A stretch of DNA of 64,000 bases from assembly GCF_002975205.1 (NCBI RefSeq), contig NZ_PCOC01000001.1:310001-374000 (forward strand), read 5' to 3'. This document shows, piece by piece, positions 55,892 through 63,928 of the stretch. The notes below the pieces were generated by a model that saw only the letters and a list, made by a program, of their open reading frames with translations, was not told the origin of the DNA and did no database searches. The stretch comes from Ochrobactrum vermis (GTDB taxonomy: Bacteria > Pseudomonadota > Alphaproteobacteria > Rhizobiales > Rhizobiaceae). The position numbers and the translations under genes are program-made. Numbering within the stretch: the first letter of the stretch is position 1; each line of letters starts with the position of its first letter.

Positions 55892-57018
55892 TGGTCCGAG
55901 AAGACAAACGACCTCGCGTCATGATGCTGGGCTTGCGTGGCGTTCCGAATGTTCAAGGCGGAGTGGAAAAACACGTCGAGGAGCTTGCGCGGCTCTATGT
56001 GACAAAGGGCTGGGATGTCGAAGTCATCGGGCGTCGTCCTTATTTGGAAAAGAAGCAACCTTATGTCTGGGAAGGTGTGCAGGTGACGCCGATCTGGGCA
56101 CCAACCTCCATGAAATTCGAAGCGATTGTTCACACAGTGCTGGGCGTGTTGCGCGCGGGCTTCAAACGTCCGGATGTTGTGCACATTCATGCAATCGGCC
56201 CGGCTCTGGCTGTTCCCTTGGCGCGACTGCTGGGGTTGCGCGCAGTCGTGACGCATCATGGTTTCGACTATAATCGTCAGAAGTGGGGACGGCTTGCGCG
56301 CACGATGCTGAAGCTTGGCGAATGGTGCGGCATGCGGTTTGCCAATGCGCGTATCGCGGTATCCAACGACATCGCGCAGACCATGCAACAGCACTACAAT
56401 GTGCCGATTACCTTCATCCCGAATGGCGTTACGCTCCGTCCTGCCTGCCGGGATGAGACGTGGCTGGAGAAGCACGGTCTGACCCCGGGCCGCTACATTG
56501 CTCTGGTGGCCCGTATCGTTCCGGAAAAACGTCAGCTCGATCTCATCGAAGCCTTCGCAAAACTTTCCGATCCTTCTCTGAAACTGGCTCTGATTGGTTC
56601 TGCAGAATATACCGCTGAATATGCCGGAGCCGTCCGCGCCGGAGCTGAAGCTGTGCCAGGTGTTGTGTTGACGGGTGCACTTCAGGGCGAAGAATTGTCG
56701 GCCTTGTTCAGTCAGGCGGCCTTGTTCGTTCTACCTTCCAGTCATGAGGGTATGCCAATCGCGCTTCTCGAGGCAATGGGATATGGCTTGAACGTGCTTG
56801 CGAGCAATATTACTGCTAATGTCGAAGTAGGGCTTCCGGAAGAAAATTACTTTCCGCTCGGCAATGTCGATGCGTTGAAGAGTGCGTTGCGGCAGAAGAT
56901 CGACAAGCCCCTGACTAGTGAGCAGTCGCAAGAAATGATCGACTGGATTGCGCGGGATTACAGCTGGAACGGCATCGCTGATCGCACGCTGGAAGTCTAT
57001 ACATCCATCCTAAAATAG
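55891..57018 (+). CDS. Glycosyltransferase family 4, DUF1972-type N-terminus
   Basis: This GT-B protein of about 375 residues begins with LGLRGVPNVQGGVEKHVEEL, typical of rhamnosyl/galactosyl-type GT4 enzymes. THHGFDYNRQKWGRLAR, VARIVPEKRQLDLIEAF and SSHEGMPIALLEAMGYG (the donor-binding ExxxxG region) follow. The ATG at 55891 shares TGATG with the preceding stop codon. It is the last gene of the exopolysaccharide operon, and the conserved gcrA region begins after it. Confidence 0.9.
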   Translation: MVREDKRPRVMMLGLRGVPNVQGGVEKHVEELARLYVTKGWDVEVIGRRPYLEKKQPYVWEGVQVTPIWAPTSMKFEAIVHTVLGVLRAGFKRPDVVHIHAIGPALAVPLARLLGLRAVVTHHGFDYNRQKWGRLARTMLKLGEWCGMRFANARIAVSNDIAQTMQQHYNVPITFIPNGVTLRPACRDETWLEKHGLTPGRYIALVARIVPEKRQLDLIEAFAKLSDPSLKLALIGSAEYTAEYAGAVRAGAEAVPGVVLTGALQGEELSALFSQAALFVLPSSHEGMPIALLEAMGYGLNVLASNITANVEVGLPEENYFPLGNVDALKSALRQKIDKPLTSEQSQEMIDWIARDYSWNGIADRTLEVYTSILK

Positions 57019-57032
57019 AAATTTGGTCTATT

Positions 57033-57068
57033 AAAAAAATGGCCCCGAAAGCACTCGCTCCGGGGCCA
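57033..57068 (-). terminator. Intrinsic terminator of gcrA
   Basis: TGGCCCCG (57040-57047) and CGGGGCCA (57061-57068) form an 8-base GC-rich stem followed on the minus strand by seven T residues (A7 at 57033-57039 on the plus strand). It lies about 25 bases past the gcrA stop. Confidence 0.9.
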
Positions 57069-57092
57069 GATGTCTCAAATCTCGTACTTGCG

Positions 57093-57632
57093 TTAACGAG
57101 CCCGGCGGCGCTCTCCAGTCGGCTGGAAAGCCATGCGCGAATGATAGCTGCAATAAGGGCTCGATTCACCGGATTCGTGACCGCAGAAATGAAAATCTTC
57201 ATTCAGCGGGTCGCCGATCGGCCATTTGCAGGTGCGCTCACTCAGTTGCAGCAGCGAGAGACGGCGCGAAATCGGCACCACCACATCGGAGGCAGGCTTG
57301 ATCACCGTTTCCGCAACTACGTCTACGGCATAGTCCACCTGAAGGGCGGTGGCGCCAACCGTCTTGGTAACGGTAGCCGTGCGCATTGTCGTTGTATGTA
57401 CGCCGGTTGAATGTTGTGCTGCTGGACGCGGCGCAGCGGCGACCGTGTTGACTTTCTTGCTGCGTGGAGCAGCGGTCGTGGTCTTGCCACGGCCCGAAAG
57501 CTTCAAACGGTGCACTTTGCCGATCACTGCATTACGGCTCACGCCGCCAAGCTGCGCTGCGATCTGACTTGCACTCAAGCCTTCGCTCCACAGTTTCTTC
57601 AGTAGTTCGACGCGTTCGTCTGTCCAGTTCAT
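57093..57632 (-). CDS. gcrA: GcrA cell-cycle regulator
   Basis: This 179-residue alphaproteobacterial regulator acts with sigma-70 at promoters carrying methylated GANTC. The N-terminal DNA-binding domain (MNWTDERVELLKKLWSEG, SASQIAAQLGGVSRNAVIGK, about residues 1-45) and the C-terminal sigma-interacting region (CKWPIGDP, FCGHES, YCSYHSRMAF, about 135-170) are intact, joined by an Ala/Thr-rich linker. I use the ATG at 57632, because an in-frame ATG at 57647 would add five residues before the conserved start. Three GANTC sites lie in the 180 bases upstream. Confidence 0.95.
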   Translation of the reverse strand: MNWTDERVELLKKLWSEGLSASQIAAQLGGVSRNAVIGKVHRLKLSGRGKTTTAAPRSKKVNTVAAAPRPAAQHSTGVHTTTMRTATVTKTVGATALQVDYAVDVVAETVIKPASDVVVPISRRLSLLQLSERTCKWPIGDPLNEDFHFCGHESGESSPYCSYHSRMAFQPTGERRRAR

Positions 57633-58378
57633 CGCCCTGGGCTCCAATCAATTTCGTTATCCGGAATCCGCCAGTGTTCTCGGATTGCTCCAAGCGCAAA
57701 CACCATATCTATCCGGGTGACTAGGTCCGCCGCACGAAATGTAGCTTTAATCTCTAAAAAGAAACTACAGTATTCAACGACTCTATGACAAGGGATAGCC
57801 TTGTCAGGCAGATTCCATTTTTATGGTTTTCCCCAACTTGGGTGCTAAAGACGGTTTTTCTTTGGTCCAGCGCCGAAATTTTGCACGCAATTACCACTGA
57901 ACTGAAAACCCGGACTGTTTCAGGATGGAACATCGCAAGCTCGCGGAGCGGACATGCCGTCTGGCAGCCTCAACCGAGGAAGGCCTTTATCTATATAGAG
58001 TGAGTGTCCACGTAAAGGCATCTACGGTCAGAGAATGATGCAAGGTTGCGAAAATGCATCAACTCATGCTGAAAGATGGCCGTCAAACCTTGCTTGCTTT
58101 GATTGACATTTTTTCCATGAACGCCAATATACGCGCGAGATAAATATGCCGCCCTGAGGGCGGTTTTTTATTTCTGCCGGAGGCTCAAGCGAGGAGCATG
58201 AAGCTAGCCGGTCCATTCCTCATATGTCTCACTATTATATCGCGACAGCTAGGGATGGAATATCGGGCGTTTTTTGAAAGGTGGGAACCTTCTCAGATGT
58301 CCGAGGACTGATTATGGGAAACACAGCCGTGCCAGTTCAATCGGGCAGGCTGCAAAAGGGCTTTGGAGGCCTGACGTT
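57633..58378. other. 746-base gap between gcrA and argD: promoter region plus candidate small transcript
   Basis: From left to right it holds GANTC sites at 57664, 57779 and 57811, and a 7-base inverted repeat GACAAGG / CCTTGTC (57787-57793, 57799-57805). A 29-codon frame starts at ATG 58054 (weak AAGG upstream) and ends at TAA 58141-58143. An intrinsic terminator at 58149-58169 follows, and then the argD leader. A 72-codon frame at 57785-58003 has no family resemblance and I do not call it. The terminator shows that some plus-strand transcript ends here, either a small RNA or a short mRNA. Confidence 0.55.
58149..58169 (+). terminator. Intrinsic terminator of an unassigned plus-strand transcript
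   Basis: CCGCCC TGA GGGCGG followed by TTTTTT is a strong plus-strand terminator. No long gene precedes it, only the 29-codon frame ending at 58143 and the non-coding stretch after the gcrA promoter. argD begins about 210 bases downstream. Confidence 0.85.
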
Positions 58379-59590
58379 ATGACCGACGCTACGACCGTGC
58401 AACCGCTTTACGACACCTACAATCGTGCGGCTCTGCGCTTCGAGCGAGGTGAGGGCATCTGGCTTATTACCGAAGACGGCGAACGTTATCTCGATTTTGC
58501 GGCCGGTATCGCCGTGAACTCACTTGGTCATTCGCATCCGCATCTTGTGGAAACGCTGAAGACCCAGGCAGAAAAGCTGTGGCATCTGTCGAATGTCTAT
58601 GAAATTCCAGCACAGGAAAAACTTGGACAGCGCCTTGTCGAGAATACCTTCGCCGACAAGGTGTTCTTCACCAATTCCGGAGCCGAAGCTCTTGAATGTG
58701 CAATCAAGACCGCGCGCCGTTATCAATATGTGAGCGGTCACCCGGAACGTTTTCGCATTGTGACCTTTGAAGGCGCCTTCCATGGCCGTACGCTGGCCAC
58801 GATTGCGGCTGGCGGTCAGGCCAAGTATCTCGAAGGCTTCGGGCCGAAGGTCGATGGTTTCGATCAGGTTCCGTTCGGCGATGAAGCGGCATTGCGCGCC
58901 GCTATTACCGATGAAACCGCAGGGATACTGCTCGAGCCCGTGCAGGGTGAAGGCGGTCTGCGCGGCTTCCCAGAAGAATTTATGCGCATGCTGCGCCAGA
59001 TTTGCGACGAAAAAGGCCTTCTGTTGATCCTCGATGAAGTGCAGACGGGCGTTGGCCGCACCGGCAAGCTGTTTGCGCATGAATGGGCGGGCATTAGACC
59101 GGACATCATGGCTGTCGCCAAAGGCATCGGCGGCGGTTTCCCGATGGGTGCCTGCCTTGCAACCGCTGAAGCAGCCAAGGGTATGACCGCCGGCGTTCAC
59201 GGCACGACCTATGGCGGCAATCCGTTGGCCATGGCTGTCGGCAATGCGGTGCTTGATGTTGTTCTGGCTGATGGTTTTCTTGAAAATGTTCAGTCAACCG
59301 CTCTGGTCATGAAACAGGGGCTTGCTTCCATCATTGATCGCTACCCGAACATCGTTTCCGAAATTCGTGGTCGCGGTCTGCTTATCGGCATCAAATGCGT
59401 GGTACCGAACGCCAGCCTCATTCAGGCTCTTCGCGATGAGCACTTCTTGAGTGTTGGTGCCGGTGACAATGTGGTTCGCTTGCTTCCTCCGCTGGTTACG
59501 ACACCGGAAGAAGCGCGCGAAGCGCTGAAGCGCATCGAAATGGCGGTCGAACGGCTCGCAACTGCAAATCCGATCAGCAAGACGGCGTGA
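58379..59590 (+). CDS. argD: Acetylornithine aminotransferase
   Basis: This PLP enzyme of about 403 residues converts N-acetylglutamate semialdehyde to N-acetylornithine in arginine synthesis. Class III aminotransferase motifs are present: [41 protein letters not shown] and the Schiff-base lysine in [12 protein letters not shown] (about residue 246). The ATG at 58379 follows GGAGG and matches the family start. A longer in-frame start at 58274 is unlikely. It precedes argF by 4 bases in an arginine operon. Confidence 0.95.
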   Translation: MTDATTVQPLYDTYNRAALRFERGEGIWLITEDGERYLDFAAGIAVNSLGHSHPHLVETLKTQAEKLWHLSNVYEIPAQEKLGQRLVENTFADKVFFTNSGAEALECAIKTARRYQYVSGHPERFRIVTFEGAFHGRTLATIAAGGQAKYLEGFGPKVDGFDQVPFGDEAALRAAITDETAGILLEPVQGEGGLRGFPEEFMRMLRQICDEKGLLLILDEVQTGVGRTGKLFAHEWAGIRPDIMAVAKGIGGGFPMGACLATAEAAKGMTAGVHGTTYGGNPLAMAVGNAVLDVVLADGFLENVQSTALVMKQGLASIIDRYPNIVSEIRGRGLLIGIKCVVPNASLIQALRDEHFLSVGAGDNVVRLLPPLVTTPEEAREALKRIEMAVERLATANPISKTA

Positions 59591-59594
59591 TATC

Positions 59595-60521
59595 ATGGCT
59601 AACGATAACGGGATCAAACACTTTATCGACCTCTCCGCTGTTCCGGCGTCGGAGCTTCGCGCAATCATGGAAGATGCCAAGGCGCGCAAAGCGCGCCTGA
59701 AGGCGGGAGAAATAGAAAGCCCCTTTGCAGGCAAAGTGCTTGCGATGATCTTCGAAAAGCCGTCCACGCGTACGCGCGTGTCGTTCGATGTGGGTATGCG
59801 CCAGCTTGGTGGCGAGACAATTATGCTGACCGGTTCGGAAATGCAGCTCGGGCGCAGCGAAACCATTGCGGACACGGCGAAGGTCTTGTCGCGCTATGTC
59901 GATGCGATCATGATCCGCACCACGTCGCATGAGCGCATGCTGGAACTTGCTGAATATGCGACCGTCCCTGTCATTAATGCACTGACGGATGATACGCACC
60001 CTTGTCAAATCATGGCTGACGTTCTTACATATGAGGAACATCGCGGCCCGATCAACGGCAAGACCTTTGCCTGGATGGGGGATGGCAATAATGTCCTCCA
60101 CTCATTGGTCGAAGCTGCGGCGCGTTTTGATTTCAACGTCAATATCGCAACGCCGGAAGGCAGTGAACCCAAGTCGCAATATGTCGATTGGGCGAAAGCG
60201 AACGGCGCGAGCATCATGTCCACCATCGACCCGGAATGGGCGGTAAACGGTGCGGATTGCATCGTGACCGATACATGGGTGTCGATGGGGCAGGAAGACC
60301 ATGCACGCGGCCACAACGTTTTCATGCCCTATCAGGTCAATGCGCGACTGATGGCAAAAGCTGACCCGAAGGCGCTTTTCATGCACTGCCTGCCTGCCCA
60401 TCGCGGCGAGGAAGTGACGGATGAAGTGATCGATGGACCGCAATCGGTCGTATTCGATGAAGCGGAAAACAGGCTTCACGCCCAGAAAGCCATTCTGGCC
60501 TGGTGTCTGCAAGGAGCATAA
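59595..60521 (+). CDS. argF: Ornithine carbamoyltransferase
   Basis: This 308-residue enzyme makes citrulline from ornithine and carbamoyl phosphate. The carbamoyl-phosphate loop [12 protein letters not shown] (about residues 53-64), HPCQIMAD (about 136-143), the ornithine-binding DTWVSMGQE and the active-site MHCLPAHRG (about 262-270) are intact. It lies 4 bases after argD and ends one base before the hslO start. Confidence 0.97.
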   Translation: MANDNGIKHFIDLSAVPASELRAIMEDAKARKARLKAGEIESPFAGKVLAMIFEKPSTRTRVSFDVGMRQLGGETIMLTGSEMQLGRSETIADTAKVLSRYVDAIMIRTTSHERMLELAEYATVPVINALTDDTHPCQIMADVLTYEEHRGPINGKTFAWMGDGNNVLHSLVEAAARFDFNVNIATPEGSEPKSQYVDWAKANGASIMSTIDPEWAVNGADCIVTDTWVSMGQEDHARGHNVFMPYQVNARLMAKADPKALFMHCLPAHRGEEVTDEVIDGPQSVVFDEAENRLHAQKAILAWCLQGA

Positions 60522-60522
60522 T

Positions 60523-61551
60523 TTGGCTGATAAGACCAGCAACGAGCATACCGAAGTCGAAAACATTCAGGTCAATCTGGGCGATTTCGACTTCGCAGGC
60601 GATGACGCCGTTGTGCCCTTTCAGGTGGAAGGACTCGACGTGCGTGGTCGCGCGGTTCAGCTTGGCACGAGCATCGACGGCATTCTGAAACGTCATAATT
60701 ATCCGGAAGAAGTTGCCCGTCTGCTGGCGGAGGCAACTGTATTAACCGTGCTGCTCGGCACGTCGCTCAAATTCGAAGGCAAGTTCATCTTCCAGACGCA
60801 GTCCGACGGTCCGGTCGACATGCTGGTGGTTGATTTCCGTACTCCACGTTCGGTGCGTGCCTATGCGCGTTTCGATGAGGAGCGCTTGAAGGATGCGATT
60901 GCAGCCCATAAGACGAAGCCCGAGGAGCTGCTCGGGCGCGGCACGCTTGCCTTCACTGTGGATCAGGGCACTTATACCCAGCGCTATCAGGGTATCGTTG
61001 CGCTGGATGGTTCGACATTGGAAGAAATCGCCACGACCTATTTCCGTCAGTCGGAACAGATTCCGACCGACCTGAAGCTGAGTGTGGCCAAGCTTGTCGA
61101 GCGCGGTGCCGATGGAAAACCTGTCGAACAGTGGCGTGCCGGCGGACTGATCATTCAGTTCCTGCCGGAATCCGAACTGCGCGCCCGCATGCCGGATCTG
61201 CCGGGAGGAGATGAGGATGAAGCCGAAGTCGCCCTCCATCCTGAAGACGACGCGTGGGATGAAGCTCGTTCACTGGTCGGGACGATTGAAAGTTCGGAAC
61301 TGACAGACCCGCAAGTGGGCTCTGAACGGCTGCTTTACCGCCTGTTTCATGAACGCGGCGTACGCGTCTTCGATTCTCTGCCGGTACTGGACGAGTGCTC
61401 ATGCTCGCGGGAAAAAATTTCCGGCGTATTGTCAGGCTTTACGGCTGAGGAAATTGCGGAAAGCGCGGACAACGGCAAGATTTGCGTCACCTGTGAATTC
61501 TGTTCGAAACGCTATGAGTTTGATCCGGCGGAGTTCGTGCAAAAGGCCTAA
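60523..61551 (+). CDS. hslO: Hsp33 redox-regulated chaperone
   Basis: This holdase of about 342 residues is activated by oxidation. The C-terminal zinc-switch cysteines read DECSCSR (about residues 286-292) and CVTCEFCSKRY (about 322-332). The CxC-x-CxxC arrangement is intact. The start is a TTG at 60523 with AAGGAG 6 bases ahead. A longer frame from 60433 lies inside argF. Co-transcription with argD-argF is indicated by the spacing. Confidence 0.95.
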   Translation: MADKTSNEHTEVENIQVNLGDFDFAGDDAVVPFQVEGLDVRGRAVQLGTSIDGILKRHNYPEEVARLLAEATVLTVLLGTSLKFEGKFIFQTQSDGPVDMLVVDFRTPRSVRAYARFDEERLKDAIAAHKTKPEELLGRGTLAFTVDQGTYTQRYQGIVALDGSTLEEIATTYFRQSEQIPTDLKLSVAKLVERGADGKPVEQWRAGGLIIQFLPESELRARMPDLPGGDEDEAEVALHPEDDAWDEARSLVGTIESSELTDPQVGSERLLYRLFHERGVRVFDSLPVLDECSCSREKISGVLSGFTAEEIAESADNGKICVTCEFCSKRYEFDPAEFVQKA

Positions 61552-61574
61552 GCTGATCTTATTGCAAGCAAAGG

Positions 61575-61606
61575 AATGGCTCGCTGCTGGTCGTGGCGAG
61601 CCATTT
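61575..61606. terminator. Terminator-like hairpin after hslO
   Basis: AATGGCTCGC (61575-61584) and GCGAGCCATT (61596-61605) form a perfect 10-base stem 23 bases past the hslO stop and 16 bases before the apaG stop on the other strand. The T-run is short (TTTCT), so it may be a weak bidirectional terminator. Confidence 0.7.
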
Positions 61607-61621
61607 CTATATGGACTTAAC

Positions 61622-62014
61622 TTAATTCAAAGTGCGTCTTTGTTCGGGAATATCGAGCGAGAAAGCGGGGATGTCCACGTCGAACAGGCTGTCGCCGGAA
61701 CCCTGCATCTGATAGCGCCCCACCATAACGCCAGAGGTGGTCGTTAGCGGGCAGCCCGAAGAATACTGAAATGAATCGCCTGGTTCGAGGGTTGGCTGTT
61801 CGCCAACCACGCCTGATCCGCGCACTTCCTCGACATACCCGTTCGCATCGGTAATCTGCCAGTAACGCGAACGCAGCTGCACGGTTTCGGCGGAATTGTT
61901 GGCTATGGTTATGCGATAGCCCCAGACATAACGGTTTTCATCGGGTTCGGACTGATCTTCCAAATAGAAAGGTTCGACCGAAACTTCGATCCCCCGCGTT
62001 ACCGCTCTGTACAT
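61622..62014 (-). CDS. apaG: ApaG-domain protein
   Basis: This protein of about 130 residues is a single FN3-like ApaG fold. It starts [20 protein letters not shown] and contains [25 protein letters not shown] and [20 protein letters not shown] use the ATG at 62014 after an AGGGCGGG site. ApaG was named for cobalt/magnesium-related phenotypes, and its biochemical role is still unclear. It is transcribed divergently from nothing nearby and stands alone between hslO and metZ. Confidence 0.94.
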   Translation of the reverse strand: MYRAVTRGIEVSVEPFYLEDQSEPDENRYVWGYRITIANNSAETVQLRSRYWQITDANGYVEEVRGSGVVGEQPTLEPGDSFQYSSGCPLTTTSGVMVGRYQMQGSGDSLFDVDIPAFSLDIPEQRRTLN

Positions 62015-62185
62015 GCACACCCGCCCTACATTCGCATCGGTCTTGGCACTTGCAATCTGGCGAGGCCGGATAGCATAGGTGCTTTTTACTCAACGGTTCG
62101 CCGGTTTTGTTCATGGGAGCCGTTATTGATCCACCTATCGCTAAAGTTGCGGGGGAGGTCAATAATTCGGGTCGGTAAATGTGCG

Positions 62186-62213
62186 GCAATTGCCGGAATG
62201 TTCCGGCAATTGC
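62186..62213. repeat. Perfect 28-base dyad downstream of metZ
   Basis: Arms GCAATTGCCGGAA (62186-62198) and TTCCGGCAATTGC (62201-62213) are perfect inverted repeats with a two-base spacer. It lies 55 bases past the metZ stop. No T-run follows on the minus strand, so it is not a standard terminator. It could still form a 3'-end hairpin or bind a dimeric protein. Confidence 0.7.
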
Positions 62214-62267
62214 ATCGTTTGAGCCTCGGTTTGCAGCCTAAATGCCACAATATCGAGAAGCGAGTGT

Positions 62268-63461
62268 TCAGCGAGCGATCTTCAGTGCTGCTTCCACGTC
62301 TTCCACGAGGTCCTCAGTATCTTCTAGGCCGAGCGAGATTCGCAGCAGACCGTCCGAAATGCCCAGCTCCGCTTTCGCTTCATCGGAAAGGTTTTTGTGC
62401 GTGGTGGTTGCCGGGTGGGTAATAAGGCTTTTTGCGTCACCCAGATTGTTGGAGATGCTGAAAACCTGCAAGGCATTCTGGAACTTGAATGCCGCATCCT
62501 TGCCGCCTTCCAGTTCGAGAGCGATAAGCGTCGAACCGCCGGTCATCTGCTTGGCGATAATGTCGGCTTGCGGGTGATCTGCCCGTCCCGGATAGATCAC
62601 GCGTTTCACGCCCGGCTTGCCGGCCAGGAAGTCGGCAACCGCAGTTGCGGACAGTGTTTGCTGGCGTACGCGTACGGAGAGCGTTTCAAGACCCTTCAGC
62701 ATGATCCATGCATTGAACGGGCTGAGGCCCGGACCTGTATGACGGAAGTAGTCCTGCAGGGTGTTTTCAATCCATTCACGATCGGAGAGGACGACGCCCC
62801 CAAGGCAGCGTCCCTGACCGTCGATATGCTTGGTTGCAGAGTAAACGACGATATGTGCACCCAGCTCCAGAGGCTTCTGGAAAAGCGGCGTGGCGAAAAC
62901 ATTGTCGACGATCAGTTTGGCGCCCGCTTCATCGGCGACCTGCGCTACGGCGGCAATGTCGATGATTTCGAGCGTCGGATTGGACGGGCTTTCAAGGAAC
63001 ATCACCTTGGTGTTCGGGCGAACAGCCGCTTTCCAGTTTTCAATATCGGAGCCGTCGATGATCGAAATCTCGACGCCGTACTTCGGCAGAATTGTCTCAA
63101 CGATGTAGCGACATGAACCGAAGACAGCGCGCGCAGAAATCACGTGATCACCGGCCTGCACCTGGCACAGAATGGCTGCTGCGACCGCTGCCATGCCGGA
63201 TGCAGTGGCGCGCGCCTCTTCAGCGCCTTCCAGCGCGCACATGCGCTTTTCAAACATATCCGTGGTCGGGTTGGCATAACGCGAATAGATGAAACCCGGA
63301 TCCTCACCCTTGAAGCGCGCTTCGGCGGCTTCGGCATTGGGATAAAGGAAACCCTGCGTCAGAAACATGGCTTCCGACATTTCGGCAAACCCGGAACGCA
63401 ACGATCCGGCATGCACAAGTTCAGTTGCAGGGCGAAATTTACGGGTATTCTCAGTCGTCAT
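62268..63461 (-). CDS. metZ: O-succinylhomoserine sulfhydrylase
   Basis: This PLP enzyme of about 397 residues makes homocysteine from O-succinylhomoserine and sulfide. YSRYANPTTDMFE, ASGMAAVAAAI, the aspartate of LIVDNVFATP and the Schiff-base lysine in YSATKHIDGQG (about residue 210) are present. The start at 63461 (MTTENTRKF) fits the family. A longer frame from 63695 would run through the riboswitch and is not real. The SAM-II riboswitch upstream confirms a methionine-biosynthetic role. Confidence 0.95.
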   Translation of the reverse strand: MTTENTRKFRPATELVHAGSLRSGFAEMSEAMFLTQGFLYPNAEAAEARFKGEDPGFIYSRYANPTTDMFEKRMCALEGAEEARATASGMAAVAAAILCQVQAGDHVISARAVFGSCRYIVETILPKYGVEISIIDGSDIENWKAAVRPNTKVMFLESPSNPTLEIIDIAAVAQVADEAGAKLIVDNVFATPLFQKPLELGAHIVVYSATKHIDGQGRCLGGVVLSDREWIENTLQDYFRHTGPGLSPFNAWIMLKGLETLSVRVRQQTLSATAVADFLAGKPGVKRVIYPGRADHPQADIIAKQMTGGSTLIALELEGGKDAAFKFQNALQVFSISNNLGDAKSLITHPATTTHKNLSDEAKAELGISDGLLRISLGLEDTEDLVEDVEAALKIAR

Positions 63462-63526
63462 TTTTCCAACCTGTCGAAAGCTGGTCGGCCGGGGCAGGAT
63501 AGTCGAGCCTCGGCGGCCAATAAAAA

Positions 63527-63570
63527 ACCGGCCTTGCGAAAACGCAAAAGGCCGGTAACGAACCGCGGCC
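63527..63570 (-). terminator. Overlapping terminator and alternative hairpin below the SAM-II aptamer
   Basis: Hairpin B (63527-63556; arms ACCGGCC / GGCCGGT plus TTGCG / CGCAA) is followed on the minus strand by a T6 run and is a strong terminator. Hairpin A (63550-63570; GGCCG / CGGCC with inner GGT/ACC) shares 63550-63556 with B, so the two cannot form together. Both lie between the aptamer and the metZ ribosome-binding site. Confidence 0.75.
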
Positions 63571-63572
63571 TT

Positions 63573-63622
63573 TTTTAGCGAATTCTTTAACGTGGCTGCA
63601 AGCCGGCCGGCCAAATCACCAC
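63573..63622 (-). promoter_or_regulatory. SAM-II riboswitch upstream of metZ
   Basis: On the minus strand the aptamer reads from GTGGTGATTTG through the GGCCGGCCGG stem and CTTGCAGCCAC to GTTAAAGAATTCGCTAAAA. This matches the SAM-II (metA) consensus layout of a single hairpin whose loop and tail form a pseudoknot. SAM-II elements precede metA, metX and metZ in Alphaproteobacteria. Binding of S-adenosylmethionine should lower metZ expression, here probably through the downstream terminator. Confidence 0.92.
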
Positions 63623-63867
63623 GGAACACTTTTCCATTATGCCTGTTGAGTAGAGCCGTCAATGCCGAAACAGTCTCATTTCGGGAAAAGTACATCCCGT
63701 ACGTCCCGATAATACTCGGATTCCTGCGGAAAACCCGGTTTCAGGCTGCTCCAAGGGTTGGCATTGACGCTGCGACCGGTCAATGGTCTTTGTCAAGTAA
63801 TGCTACGGCATCGGCCCAAAAATCGATTTCGATTTTTGGAAAGTACGATGCATAGATTCTAACAGTT

Positions 63868-63907
63868 AGAGCGACCTTTATGCGTCCAAACGGACGCACG
63901 GCGCTCT
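63868..63907. repeat. AGAGCG...CGCTCT palindromic element (copy 2)
   Basis: Outer arms AGAGCG (63868-63873) and CGCTCT (63902-63907) enclose an inner hairpin TGCGTCC / GGACGCA. The outer arms equal those of the element at 15583-15621 but the inner stem differs. It lies 21 bases ahead of the dcd start. The rest of the 63623-63928 gap holds the divergent promoters and nothing else I recognise. Confidence 0.7.
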
Positions 63908-63928
63908 AGGCTACGGAGTGTCGGGTTG

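Noticed and set aside
57785..58003. 72-codon open frame between gcrA and argD
   Set aside because: It starts inside an inverted repeat without a ribosome-binding site and resembles no protein; I treat the region as non-coding or as a leader.
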